Part shown: positions 53,338-62,378 of the stretch, piece after piece
Layout: each line of letters begins with the position of its first letter
Position numbering within the stretch: position 1 is the stretch's first letter
Assembly (NCBI RefSeq): GCF_000423085.1
Contig: NZ_AUHH01000002.1
Location: 124,001 to 188,000, forward strand
Reading direction: 5' to 3'
DNA: 64,000 nucleotides
DNA from: Granulicoccus phenolivorans DSM 17626 = NBRC 107789 = JCM 15570
Lineage (GTDB): Bacteria > Actinomycetota > Actinomycetes > Propionibacteriales > Propionibacteriaceae
Program-made: the position numbers and the translations under genes
Notes under the pieces: model-generated
What the model was told of the DNA's origin: nothing
The model's database searches: none
What the model saw: the letters and a program-made list of their open reading frames with translations, nothing else

Positions 53338-53835
53338 TCACCCGACCTGGTGCAGCCACCGCACCGGCGTACCGTCCCCGGCGTGCCGGAAGGCTTCGAG
53401 TTCACCGTCCCAGGGGGCGCCGATCAGTTCGGCCATCGTCTCGGCGAAACCCTGCCGGCCAAGGGCGTCCTGGGCGAAGGCGGACTTGATCCGGTCCTCG
53501 GAGATCTGGATGTCGCCGTGCAGACCGGTTGTGGCGTGGAAAATGCCCAGGGTCGGGGTGAAGGAGTAGCGCTCGCCGTCACTGGTGGCGGTGCGGTCCT
53601 CGGTCACCTCGAAGCGCATCCGGCCCCACCGTTTCAGGGCGCTGCTCAGCGTGGCAGCGGTCCCGATCGGAGCCTGCCAGGAATATTCGGTGCGGTAGCT
53701 GCCTCGCTCGGCGGGCTGGGCCTGCCAGTCGAAGGAGACGGGCATGCCGAGCACGCCGCCCACTGCCCACTCGATATGCGGGCACAGCGCAGACGGCGTC
53801 GAGTGAATGAACAGGACTCCACAGGTTGTGCTCAT
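53338..53835 (-). CDS. DUF3145 family protein
   Basis: A 165-aa protein (TTCGVLFIHSTPSALCPHIEWAVGGVLG; TGLHGDIQISEDRIKSA) that matches the actinobacterial DUF3145 family, which sits just after the fabF/accD6 cluster in Streptomyces and mycobacteria. The role is unknown. It is convergent with the fab operon, across a long inverted repeat. Confidence 0.88.
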   Translation of the reverse strand: MSTTCGVLFIHSTPSALCPHIEWAVGGVLGMPVSFDWQAQPAERGSYRTEYSWQAPIGTAATLSSALKRWGRMRFEVTEDRTATSDGERYSFTPTLGIFHATTGLHGDIQISEDRIKSAFAQDALGRQGFAETMAELIGAPWDGELEAFRHAGDGTPVRWLHQVG

Positions 53836-54002
53836 CGGTTTCTCCCACGGTCGAGGTTTGCCTTCCCCAGCAGCCTCACCACACGGGCGGAACCAACGAG
53901 ACCATCATGCACCACAAGTCACTTCTGCACCAGACGAACCAGATTGTACGCCGGTGTGCGGGCGCTCACAGGCGCCGGCCGGGAGCCCGAACAGCCGGGT
54001 GG

Positions 54003-54716
54003 TCAGCTCCAATAGGCGTTCGGATCCAGGCGTGCTCCAAAGATCGCCTGGCCGACGCGGACCGTAGTGGCACCGTAACCGATGGCCAGTTCGAAGTCGC
54101 CCGACATGCCCATGGACAGTTCGTCGTAAGTACCGACCGCCCGGTCGTCGTGGCGCAGCCGCTCCTGCAACTGCTGCATCCGTTCGAAGCAGGCCCCGAC
54201 CTCGTGCCGGTCGTCGGAGAACACCGCCAGCGTCATCAGACCGCGGACCCGCAGCGAGGCGTACGCCCCCAGCCGGGAACAGAAGTCGGGCACCTCATCG
54301 ACCGGAATGCCGAACTTCTGCGGTTCGTCGGAGGAGTTCACCTGGACGAACACATCCAGGCCACGGCCCGCCGCCTGCAACCGCTTGTCCAGCTCCACGG
54401 CGATCTTCAGCGAATCCAGGGCATGGAACTCACTGGCGAAGGTCACCACGTCGCGGGCCTTGTTGGTCTGCAGATGGCCGATCAGCGCCCACCGGATGTC
54501 GGTGTCAGCCAGGTGGCGCGCCTTGTCGGCGGCCTCCTGGACGCGATTCTCCCCGAACAGCGTCATCCCGGCGGCGTGGGCCTCAAGGATCTTGTCCACC
54601 CCGTGCGTCTTGGAGACCGGCAGCAGGCGTACCTCCTCCGGGTTGCGGCCGGCCTGCGCACAGGCAGCGGCGATGCGTCCCTGGATGTCTCGGAGGTTCT
54701 CTGCGATGGTGGACAT
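54003..54716 (-). CDS. yggS: YggS family PLP-binding protein
   Basis: A 237-aa TIM-barrel protein that binds pyridoxal 5'-phosphate and helps keep PLP and amino-acid pools balanced. Family motifs are the Lys site LLPVSKTHG (Lys36), GENRVQEAADKA, GHLQTNKARD, and the phosphate loop SMGMSGDFELAIGYGATTVRVGQAIFG near the C-terminus. Length matches YggS/YlmE. Stand-alone gene. Confidence 0.94.
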   Translation of the reverse strand: MSTIAENLRDIQGRIAAACAQAGRNPEEVRLLPVSKTHGVDKILEAHAAGMTLFGENRVQEAADKARHLADTDIRWALIGHLQTNKARDVVTFASEFHALDSLKIAVELDKRLQAAGRGLDVFVQVNSSDEPQKFGIPVDEVPDFCSRLGAYASLRVRGLMTLAVFSDDRHEVGACFERMQQLQERLRHDDRAVGTYDELSMGMSGDFELAIGYGATTVRVGQAIFGARLDPNAYWS

Positions 54717-54744
54717 GGCGCCACTCTAGGGCGCCCCGGGCGGC

Positions 54745-54960
54745 TGTGCCGCTCGGATTGCCCTGCGGCCCCGATCCGGCGATGGGTTCTGCCGCCGAGT
54801 CTGCTCCTGCGACGGGTCTTTCGCTCACCTCCCTTCCTGCGACGGCCCGGTCGGGCCCGCTACGGGGAGGCTCACCTGGCGGGTGCTGCCACACCCGCGG
54901 GAGACAGGTGCCATCGCGAGGACGTCGAACCCGTCGCGGGTACGCCGGCACTGCCCCGGG
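54745..54960. repeat. Second cluster of the short TCGCGGG repeat
   Basis: Between yggS and the AbiEi/DUF559 gene, and reaching into the end of the latter, are repeats of the CCATCGCGAGG, CCCGTCGCGGG and CTGCGACGG types. They share their core with the clusters at 39.5-40.2 and 56.1 kb. Confidence 0.55.
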
Positions 54961-55888
54961 TGAAGGCCCGTTCCAGCCGTGCCCGCACCTGCGCCGGGTC
55001 CCTCAGGTCGGCGGCCACGAACCGGAGCACCTGCCACCCCTGTTCGCGCAGTCGGTTCTCCCGCGCCTTCTCCCGGAACACGATGTCCTCGATGCTGAGC
55101 CCCGGAGCCAGGTCACGCCCGTACTTGACCGTGCCGTCGTACTCCCCCAGGACCCGATAGCGCTCCCAGCAGAAGTCGGCCCGGCCGATCAGCTCGCGCC
55201 GACCGTCGCGTACCTCGAACTGCAGCGTGGGTTCAGGTACGCCGGCCAGCGCGAAGGTCGCCCGGCACCGGGACTCCCCGGGTGACTCCGACCGACGATC
55301 GGCGAAGGTCAGCGCCCGCCGCGCCATGGTGTTGCCCGTCTGCCGGGCCCGCAGTGCCGCCAGACACTGGGCGCGCAGTTCCTCGCCGCCGGCCGGGTCG
55401 GCCCGCAGCGCCGCATCGGCCGCGGCGACGCCGTCGGGGAAGGCGAGCGTCCGAGTGAGATCGACCACGGTGCGGACCAGCGTGGTCACCGGTACGCCGT
55501 GCTCGGTGATGACATCGCTGTCGGGCAACGCGGCCCGCCGCAGCTTCCGGCTCCGGCTCGATGTTCCCTGACCGGATCCGTCCCGCAGCGTGGCGATGAC
55601 CGCCAGGTCGCCGAACGGGACCGGGAGCCCGTGCAGGACCCCTGCGCTGTGATGGCTGAAGACCGTCCCGTCGGCCATCGGCAGCGCGGCGGCCATCAGG
55701 AAGCAGTGGCGGAGTTCGGCCTCCCCCGGCGGCCATTGGGTCACCGGCTGGCGGTCGCTCGGCCGGGCCCGGCGGTACTTGCCGCGGCGCAGCCGGACGA
55801 ATTCCCCGTGGGCGCACGCCCGGCGCAGGGAAGCGGTGGTGAAGCCCTGACCGAGCAGGGACGCGGTGCTGAAAATCTCGAGATCCAT
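54872..55888 (-). CDS. AbiEi-antitoxin-like N-terminus with DUF559 nuclease domain
   Basis: A 338-aa protein from the ATG at 55888; a GTG at 55945 would add 19 residues. The N-terminal part (GQGFTTASLRRACAHGEFVRLRRGKYRR) resembles the winged helix of type IV AbiEi antitoxins. The C-terminal 130 residues form a Vsr/DUF559-type PD-(D/E)xK fold: RADFCWERYRVLGEYDGTVKYG, then REKARENRLREQGWQVLRF. Such pairings are common in actinobacteria without an adjacent AbiEii toxin, and none is seen here. A DNA-processing or defence role is possible. The region in front holds the TCGCGGGAAG repeats. Confidence 0.8.
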   Translation of the reverse strand: MDLEIFSTASLLGQGFTTASLRRACAHGEFVRLRRGKYRRARPSDRQPVTQWPPGEAELRHCFLMAAALPMADGTVFSHHSAGVLHGLPVPFGDLAVIATLRDGSGQGTSSRSRKLRRAALPDSDVITEHGVPVTTLVRTVVDLTRTLAFPDGVAAADAALRADPAGGEELRAQCLAALRARQTGNTMARRALTFADRRSESPGESRCRATFALAGVPEPTLQFEVRDGRRELIGRADFCWERYRVLGEYDGTVKYGRDLAPGLSIEDIVFREKARENRLREQGWQVLRFVAADLRDPAQVRARLERAFTRGSAGVPATGSTSSRWHLSPAGVAAPAR

Positions 55889-56239
55889 GGGTTCAGTCCA
55901 GCGCAGTCCGATATCCCACCGCTGCCCCGGAACGGGGTTATCCACAGGTCAATTCCGGGTGCGGGACGTGCTGCTGCCCCGCGGTCACGGGAGTCAGCGA
56001 CTGGAGCTGTCGACCGGCGACGGACTCCTTTTCCTGCGCCTACTGCAGCCGTCGCGGGGCGCGAGGATCCGTCGCCGGCTGGAGGGGGGATATGCAGGAG
56101 AGGAGTGCGTCGACAAACCCGTCGCAGGAAGCCCCGGGCAAACACGAGCCATCGCGGGAAGTCCCGGACGCGCCCGAGCCGTCGCGGGACACCGGTGGGC
56201 CGCAGCCGGTCGCCGGGATTCCCCCACCCCGGGCGGTGC
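55889..56239. other. Gene-free gap with third TCGCGGG repeat cluster
   Basis: A 351-base gap with no supported gene. It holds CCGTCGCAGGAAGCCCC, GCCATCGCGGGAAGTCCC and GCCGTCGCGGGACACC units at roughly 27-30 base spacing (about 56115-56195), plus GTCGACCGGCGACGG and GCCGTCGCGGGGC nearby. No promoter for the downstream VWA operon lies here, since both neighbours are on the minus strand. Confidence 0.6.
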
Positions 56240-57196
56240 CTACGGCCAGCGGGCCGCGAGCGAGGCAACCCCCAGCGCGGCCAGGACGGCCAGCACCAGA
56301 CCGTAGCCGGCATAGGTCCCGGAGATGTCGGTGCTCACGGTGTCGGTGCCGACCGAGCGACGGATGTCGGCGTACACTCCGGCCAGCTGATCCTCACTCT
56401 CGGCGGTGTATGCCTTACCGCCGCCGGCCTCGGCCATCCGGGCCAACTGCGTGACATTCACCGGCACGTCCTGGGTCCGCCCGTACCGGTCCCGGATCAC
56501 CCCGCGCGCGGTGCCGTAGGCGATGGTGCTCACCGGTACGCCGGCATCCTTGGCGGTGCGGGCCGCCCGGACCGGGTCGGGCCCGGTGACCGACTCCCCG
56601 TCGGAGAGCACGACCATGGCCGCCGGCGGGGGCTGGTTTGCGTGGTCGGGATCCGGCGGCACGTACGCCAGGGAATCCAGGCCGGTCAGAATCCCCTCCC
56701 CGGCCGCGGTCGACTCCCGCAGGCTGAGGCCGTGAATGGAGTTGATCACCTTCTGCCGATCCTGGGTGGGGGCCTCGACCATGCTGGCCCGCCGGGCAAA
56801 GTCGATCAGGGCGACATTGAACCCCCGCGGCAGCGAGTTCACGAAGACGACCGCCTGCTTCTTGGCGGCCTCCAGCCGCGACGGGGCGATGTCATCGGAT
56901 TCCATCGACAACGACACGTCCATCACCAGCACGATCGTGGCCCGCTCCCGCGGGACCTCCTCGGTGCCCTGCGGCCCGGCCCAGGCGACGGTCAGGGTGG
57001 TCAGGCTCAGCAGCGCCAACCCCACCGACAGGTGCCGCTTCCACGGCGAATCGGTCTTGATCACCTGCAGGTCGGAGACGTCCCGATCGGAGTTGCGCAC
57101 ATACAGCAGCACGAGGTACAGCAGGGCCAGCACCGGCACGGCGATCAGCCACCACAACCGCACCGGGGCGGCGAACGACTCGGGCAATCCAACCAT
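56240..57196 (-). CDS. VWA-domain membrane protein (third paralogue)
   Basis: A 318-aa protein from the ATG at 57196. Membrane helices near residues 10-30 and 55-75, a von Willebrand A domain with an intact MIDAS DVSLSMES, and a C-terminal membrane helix ending SLAARWP. It is the last of three tandem paralogues that share the SLAARWP end. VWA proteins of MoxR operons are thought to act with the AAA ATPase in folding or activating protein complexes. Overlaps no gene; 5 bases after the second paralogue. Confidence 0.88.
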   Translation of the reverse strand: MVGLPESFAAPVRLWWLIAVPVLALLYLVLLYVRNSDRDVSDLQVIKTDSPWKRHLSVGLALLSLTTLTVAWAGPQGTEEVPRERATIVLVMDVSLSMESDDIAPSRLEAAKKQAVVFVNSLPRGFNVALIDFARRASMVEAPTQDRQKVINSIHGLSLRESTAAGEGILTGLDSLAYVPPDPDHANQPPPAAMVVLSDGESVTGPDPVRAARTAKDAGVPVSTIAYGTARGVIRDRYGRTQDVPVNVTQLARMAEAGGGKAYTAESEDQLAGVYADIRRSVGTDTVSTDISGTYAGYGLVLAVLAALGVASLAARWP

Positions 57197-57201
57197 GACT
57201 G

Positions 57202-58161
57202 TTAGGGCCACCTCGCTGCTAGGGATCCGATTCCGAGACACGCGAGCACCGCACAGACCAGCCCGAACCCCGCGTACTGGGCCGATACTTCTTCCTTCTT
57301 CTGCATGTACCCCAGGGAGTTCCCGATATCGCGGTACACCTCTTGCAGCTGCCCCGCCGACTTCGCCGCGTACGCCTTGCCGCCCCCGGCGACCGCGATG
57401 TCACGCAGTTCGAGCTCATCGACCGGCACGGCCACCTTCTCGCCGTTGATCACCGCGATTCCGGTCTGCGTCCCGTACGCAATGGTGTCCACCGGAGTCT
57501 GCCGGGCCCGGGCCTCCGCGGCCGCGTCGAACGCCGATCGCCCGACGGTGTTCTTCCCGTCGGAGAGCAGCACGATCCGGGCCGGCACCGGCTCATTGGT
57601 GTCGGCGGCCGGTGGGAGCAGGTTCAGCGCGTCCAGCGAGGTGTAGATGCCTTCCCCGATCGCGGTCGCCGGAGCCAGTTCCAGGCCGTCGATCGCGTCG
57701 GTGACCTGATGGTGGTCCTGCGTCGGCGGCACCACCAGGGAGGCGTTGCGGGCGAACTTGACCAGGGCGACGTTGTAGGTGGCCGGCATGTCGGTGACGA
57801 ACTTGCGCGCGGCCAGCTTCGCGGCGGCCAGCCGGGTCGGTTTCACGTCATCGGCCTGCATCGAGTAGGACACGTCCATCGCGATCACCACCGTCGCCCG
57901 TTGCCGCGGCACCAGCACATCGCCCTGCGGCTTGGCCCAGGCCATGGTGAGCGTGGCCAGACTCAACAGCGCCAGGCCCACCACCAGGTGCCGCAGCCAG
58001 GCCCGGTCCCGCTGGACCATCCCCAGTTCGGCAGCATCGGAGCCGCGCCCGGCCCGGCGGCGCAGGTGCAGCACGAGATAGCCGACGCCCAGCAGCGGAA
58101 TCAGCAGCAGGGCGGTCAGTCGGCCGGGTTCGGCGAACTCCGGCAGCAGCAGGGCGATCAC
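57202..58161 (-). CDS. VWA-domain membrane protein (second paralogue)
   Basis: A 319-aa protein from the GTG at 58161, which overlaps the stop of the first paralogue (GTGA). Order: N-terminal membrane helices, VWA domain with MIDAS DVSYSMQA, threonine- and aspartate-containing loops (VLLSDGKNTVG), and a membrane tail with SLAARWP. The closeness to both neighbours in sequence and length indicates tandem duplication. A longer frame to 58956 is not supported. Confidence 0.88.
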   Translation of the reverse strand: MIALLLPEFAEPGRLTALLLIPLLGVGYLVLHLRRRAGRGSDAAELGMVQRDRAWLRHLVVGLALLSLATLTMAWAKPQGDVLVPRQRATVVIAMDVSYSMQADDVKPTRLAAAKLAARKFVTDMPATYNVALVKFARNASLVVPPTQDHHQVTDAIDGLELAPATAIGEGIYTSLDALNLLPPAADTNEPVPARIVLLSDGKNTVGRSAFDAAAEARARQTPVDTIAYGTQTGIAVINGEKVAVPVDELELRDIAVAGGGKAYAAKSAGQLQEVYRDIGNSLGYMQKKEEVSAQYAGFGLVCAVLACLGIGSLAARWP

Positions 58162-59126
58162 GGCCACCTCGCTGCCAGCGAAATCGCTGCCAGCGCCGCT
58201 CCCACCGCGAATGCCAGACCGTACCCGGCCCACTGCGCGCTGCTGACGGTCCGCTTGTCCTCGTACCCGACGTCGGAACCGATGTTCTGGTAGACCTCGC
58301 TGAGCTGGCCGGCGTCCTTGGCCTGGTACGCCTTCCCGCCGGCGACCTTGGCGACCTGCGCGAGCTCCTGGCGATCCACCGGCGCCTGCAGCCGCTGCCC
58401 GTCGAGGTCGACGTAGCCGTTCTCGGTGCCGTACGCGATCGTGTAGACCGGCACCTTGGCGTCCTTGGCCTGCTGCGCCCCCTGCACCGCCGGGATCCCG
58501 GTGGTGTTCTGCCCGTCGGAGAGCAGCACGATCGCGCCCGGGGCGGGGTCCTTCCCGTTGTCGCTCTTGGGTGCCTTCTGCAACGAGTTGAGCGCGAGGG
58601 TGATCGAGTCGCCGATCGCGGTGGAGTCCCGCAGTTGGGCGGCCCGGATCGCGTTCTGGACGACCTGGTGATCCTGGGTCGGGTCGACCGCGGCCTGGGG
58701 ATTGCCCGACATCGCGATGAAGGCGATGTTGAACTGCTTGGGCAACTGGTCCACGAAGGTGCTCGCGGCCTGTTTGGCGACCGTGATCCGGTCCGGGGAG
58801 ACGTCCTTGGCCTCCATCGAGCGGGAGACATCCAGCACCAGCACGATCGTGGCCCGCTCCCGGGGCACCTTGGTCAGCTGCACCGGTTCGGCGAAGGCAA
58901 TGGTCAGGGTGACCAGGGACAGCAACGACAGCGCGAACGCGAGGTGCCGGCGCCACTGGGACTGCTTCGGCATCACCTGCGCGAGCATCGAGGTGTTGGT
59001 GTAGCGCATGCCACGGCGGCCCTTGCGCCGCGAGGCGAGGATGTACGCCAGCACGATCAGCGGGATCAGCACCAGCAGCAGCAACCGCCAGGGTTCATTG
59101 AACTCGCTCGGGAACCAGTCCAGCAT
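58158..59126 (-). CDS. VWA-domain membrane protein (first paralogue)
   Basis: A 322-aa protein: membrane helix at about residues 14-32, a second at about 65-80, the VWA domain with MIDAS DVSRSMEA, and a C-terminal helix ending SLAARWP. It begins where the DUF58 gene ends (59126 shared). In M. tuberculosis one such gene (Rv1481 type) follows MoxR1; here there are three in a row. Confidence 0.9.
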   Translation of the reverse strand: MLDWFPSEFNEPWRLLLLVLIPLIVLAYILASRRKGRRGMRYTNTSMLAQVMPKQSQWRRHLAFALSLLSLVTLTIAFAEPVQLTKVPRERATIVLVLDVSRSMEAKDVSPDRITVAKQAASTFVDQLPKQFNIAFIAMSGNPQAAVDPTQDHQVVQNAIRAAQLRDSTAIGDSITLALNSLQKAPKSDNGKDPAPGAIVLLSDGQNTTGIPAVQGAQQAKDAKVPVYTIAYGTENGYVDLDGQRLQAPVDRQELAQVAKVAGGKAYQAKDAGQLSEVYQNIGSDVGYEDKRTVSSAQWAGYGLAFAVGAALAAISLAARWP

Positions 59127-60172
59127 CAGCGGGACACCCCCTGCGGCGGAGCGTGCAGCATGCTCGCCACGCGGCGGTAGGCCAGCACGAAGCGGGCGAT
59201 GTCCTGGACCCAGTCCCGGTCGGTGCGCAATTGGATGTGCCCGCAGCCGGCCCGCCGCAACGCGAGCCGGATCCGCTCGCGCTGCGCCGCGGCGGCAGCA
59301 TTCATGCGTTCCCGGGCCTTCACATCACCAGTATTGACATACCGTTCAAAGTCGGTTTCCGGATCGCGGATCAGGATCTCCCCGACCCGGGGGAATTCCA
59401 GCTCCCGCCGGTCGACCACCTCGACCGCCAGCACCTGGTTGCGGACCGACATCCGGCGCAGCGGCCGTTCCCACGGCGGCGGGATGTCCGGGTCGAGTTC
59501 GTGGTCCCCGGGGGTGAGGAAGTCCGAGACGATCACCCGCAGGCCGCGCCGGCGCTCGGTCCGGTTCAACTGTTCGATCCCCTGCGGCAGATCGAACGGT
59601 CCGGTGGCGTGGTCGGGCACCACCGGCTCGGTGAGCATGCTCCGCAGCAGCCCGTACAGAGCGGTGCGACCGGACCGGGCCGGGGACCGCTTGATCCGGT
59701 CGGGGCGCATGATCAGCCCACCGAAGCGGTCCCCCATCCGCTGGGACAGGAAGCCGATAGTGGCGATGGCGGCGATGCCGAGGTCCCGTTTGGTCACCCC
59801 GCCGGTCCCCCAGTTCATCGAGGGGGTCACATCGAGCAGGGCCCAGACCTCGAGTTCCCGGTCGGCCATGGTGTCGCGTACGTGCGGAACCGTGGTCCGG
59901 GCGGTCACCGCCCAGTCCATCTTGCGCACATCGTCCTGCCCGATCACGTACGCGCGGGCGTCGTTGGCGTCGGTGCCCGGACCGGGCAGCAGGCCGAGGT
60001 GATCGCCCTGCAGATAGCCCTCCAGCCGGCGGACGATCGCCAGTTCCAGGCGACGCAGAGCCGCCTCCGGCGCCAGCTGGTACAACGGCAGCGTGGCCCC
60101 GGTGGGCTCGGCCAGCACGGAGGCGGCAGCGGCGTTCGGTCCCCCGATCGGCTGATCAGTGTGTCGTGCCAC
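59126..60172 (-). CDS. DUF58 domain protein
   Basis: A 348-aa protein with a central DUF58 segment (DDVRKMDWAVTARTTVPHVRD; VWALLDVTPSMNWG, a partial MIDAS-like line; GLRVIVSDFLTPG). DUF58 proteins have a VWA-like fold and are always found beside MoxR ATPases. No membrane helix is clear. It lies between moxR (9-base gap) and the VWA genes in one operon. Confidence 0.93.
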   Translation of the reverse strand: MARHTDQPIGGPNAAAASVLAEPTGATLPLYQLAPEAALRRLELAIVRRLEGYLQGDHLGLLPGPGTDANDARAYVIGQDDVRKMDWAVTARTTVPHVRDTMADRELEVWALLDVTPSMNWGTGGVTKRDLGIAAIATIGFLSQRMGDRFGGLIMRPDRIKRSPARSGRTALYGLLRSMLTEPVVPDHATGPFDLPQGIEQLNRTERRRGLRVIVSDFLTPGDHELDPDIPPPWERPLRRMSVRNQVLAVEVVDRRELEFPRVGEILIRDPETDFERYVNTGDVKARERMNAAAAAQRERIRLALRRAGCGHIQLRTDRDWVQDIARFVLAYRRVASMLHAPPQGVSR

Positions 60173-60180
60173 CGGCGGCC

Positions 60181-61353
60181 TCAGTTACCCGGGTACTGCG
60201 GCTGGGCGGAGGGGTAGGAGCCCGGCTGCGGCTGCTGCGGTTGTGGCTGCTGCGGATAGCCGGACTGTTGCGGATAGCCCTGCTGGGCGTACTCGGGCTG
60301 GATCTGCTGCTGCCGGAAGTCCGGCTGGTGGTGCTGGTCGTGGCTGGCCTGACGCTGTTCGGTGTTCCACACCGGGGTGGGCGGCGGCACCATCGCCACG
60401 ATCCGCTCGATCACCTGCACCGGATTGATGTCGTCGGCGACGGCATCGAAGCCGAGCACGAGCCGGTGCGCCATCACGTCGCGGGCCACGGCCTGGACAT
60501 CGGTCGGCAGCACGTAGTCGCGGCCGTGGATCAGCGCCAGCGCCCGGGCCGCGGCGACCAGGCCCAGCGTCGCGCGCGGGGAGCAGCCGATCTGGATCAC
60601 CGAGGTCAGGTCGGGCATGTTGAACTCGTGCGGGGTACGCGTGGCCAACACCAGCCGGACGATGTACTCGGCGACCAGGTTGTGCACGAAGACCTCCGAG
60701 GCCTTGTCCTGCAGCGCGCGGACCAGGTCGGGGTTGAGCACCGGATCCGGCTCGGGGGTGCTGACGCTCATCCGGCGCAGGATCTCGAATTCCTCGTTGC
60801 CGTGCGGATAGGGCACGTCGACCTTGAGCAGGAAGCGGTCGCGCTGCGCCTCCGGCAGCGGGTAGACGCCCTCGGACTCGACCGGGTTCTGGGTCGCGAT
60901 CACGATGAACGGCTGGGGTGCGGGGTAGGTCCGCCCGCCGATGGAGACCTGCTTCTCCGCCATCAGCTCCAGCATCGCCGACTGCACCTTGGCCGGGGCC
61001 CGGTTGATCTCGTCGGCGAGAACGAAGTTCACGAAGACCGGACCGAGTTCGATGTCGAACCGCTCCTGGCTCGCGGAATAGATCCGGGTGCCGATGATGT
61101 CGGAGGGCACCAGGTCCGGGGTGAACTGGATCCGGGCGAAATCACCGCCGACCACGGTCGCGAAGCTGCGGACCGCGAGGGTCTTGGCGACGCCGGGAAC
61201 ACCTTCGAGCAGCACGTGCCCCTTGGCGAGCAGACCGACCATCAGCTGTTCGACCATATGTTCCTGGCCGACGATCACCCGCTGGACCTGGGCAATCGAG
61301 TCGCCCAGCAGACGGGCTGCCTCGGCATTGCTGATGTTCTCGGAATTGGTCAC
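60181..61353 (-). CDS. moxR: MoxR-type AAA+ ATPase
   Basis: A 390-aa ATPase that serves as a chaperone-like motor for the VWA proteins of its operon. Walker A GVPGVAKT, Walker B VLADEINRAP, sensor IATQNPVE and the arginine finger area PLPEAQRDRF are all present. The GTG at 61353 has an AGGAG site and starts the conserved core; the frame upstream does not fit. The last 60 residues form a Gln/Pro/Tyr-rich tail (QQGYPQQSGYPQQ and similar), low-complexity and unusual in MoxR. It begins the moxR-DUF58-VWA operon. Confidence 0.94.
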   Translation of the reverse strand: MTNSENISNAEAARLLGDSIAQVQRVIVGQEHMVEQLMVGLLAKGHVLLEGVPGVAKTLAVRSFATVVGGDFARIQFTPDLVPSDIIGTRIYSASQERFDIELGPVFVNFVLADEINRAPAKVQSAMLELMAEKQVSIGGRTYPAPQPFIVIATQNPVESEGVYPLPEAQRDRFLLKVDVPYPHGNEEFEILRRMSVSTPEPDPVLNPDLVRALQDKASEVFVHNLVAEYIVRLVLATRTPHEFNMPDLTSVIQIGCSPRATLGLVAAARALALIHGRDYVLPTDVQAVARDVMAHRLVLGFDAVADDINPVQVIERIVAMVPPPTPVWNTEQRQASHDQHHQPDFRQQQIQPEYAQQGYPQQSGYPQQPQPQQPQPGSYPSAQPQYPGN

Positions 61354-61544
61354 GCACTTCTCCTGAAACTGGTCCGGCGCCGGGCAGGATTCAACACCTT
61401 GCACCCTAGCGCGCACCCTGGACACCGGCCCAAGTCTGTCAGAGGGTGGGTCAGTCAGCGGGTGGGTCTGTCAGAGGGTGGGTCAGGCGTACGCACCTCG
61501 GCGAAACCACGATCGCTACCGCACGTGTGATGAGATAGGTGGCG

Positions 61545-62378
61545 ATGACCAGGAATGAACTGTCGGCGGAGTTCCCACTGTCGCCCCTGCTTCCCGACGA
61601 TCAACCCGAGATCGGCGGCTACTGGCTGGACGCTGCCCTGTTCCGGTTCGCCTCCGGCACCGCCTACCTGGCCCATCCGGCCCCCGAGGATCCCGACCGG
61701 GACCCGGTCGTGGTGGTCCAACTCTCCGAGGGCGCGGCGGCCGACAAGGCGGCCCGGGACCGTTTCTCCGGCCTGGTGAACAAGCAGCACATCGACACCG
61801 TGATCGCCCGCGGTGGCTACGAGCAGGATTCCGGTCGGCTCGGCCGCCGGTATCACCCGCAGGAACATGTGGACGCCGAGGCGTCCTCCGATTCGATCGC
61901 CGATCCGCATGCCGACCGGCTCGCCCCCTGGGTCGCGTTGTCGCTGGCCGACCCGGCGACCCCGCGGATCGCGGAGGCCCTGCTGGCCGATGTCACCCTG
62001 GAGGATCTGCCGCCCAAGGGCCGCGAGAGCGGACCGGACTACCGGCACTACTGGGCCGAGCAGACCGCGCCGGGACGCAACCGGATCTGGCCGCTGCCGT
62101 GGCCGGGCCGCTTCGACCGGGGCGGCTGGGTGACCATCCTGGCGTCCTGGCTGCTGATGCTGGTGCTGGCCGCGATCGCAGTGCTGATCGCGATCCTGCT
62201 GTTCCACAATGAGCCGCCGCAGTCCCCGCCGCCGCCGCAGCAGAGTCCGTCCTCCTCCAGCAGTTCTTCGGCCTCGCCGAGCCCGAGCGATTCCAGCGCC
62301 TCGCCGAGCCCGAGCAATGCCACCGCCTCCCCCAGTGAGTCCGGCAAGGGCTCCCCGACCCCGGATTCCCGCCTGTGA
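61545..62378 (+). CDS. Membrane protein with a Ser/Pro-rich extracytoplasmic tail
   Basis: A 277-aa protein from the ATG at 61545 (AGGTGG upstream; a GTG at 61539 is possible). About 195 soluble residues with no known motif are followed by one membrane helix (about residues 195-220) and a Ser/Pro-rich tail of some 55 residues outside the cell, where S-P-S repeats suggest a cell-wall-spanning or glycosylated segment. It is divergent from moxR and overlaps the HAD gene by four bases (GTGA). Confidence 0.75.
   Translation: MTRNELSAEFPLSPLLPDDQPEIGGYWLDAALFRFASGTAYLAHPAPEDPDRDPVVVVQLSEGAAADKAARDRFSGLVNKQHIDTVIARGGYEQDSGRLGRRYHPQEHVDAEASSDSIADPHADRLAPWVALSLADPATPRIAEALLADVTLEDLPPKGRESGPDYRHYWAEQTAPGRNRIWPLPWPGRFDRGGWVTILASWLLMLVLAAIAVLIAILLFHNEPPQSPPPPQQSPSSSSSSSASPSPSDSSASPSPSNATASPSESGKGSPTPDSRL

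Noticed and set aside
57202-58956. 584-codon frame covering two VWA genes
   Set aside because: The part above 58161 is the wrong frame of the first VWA gene; the true start overlaps that gene's stop.
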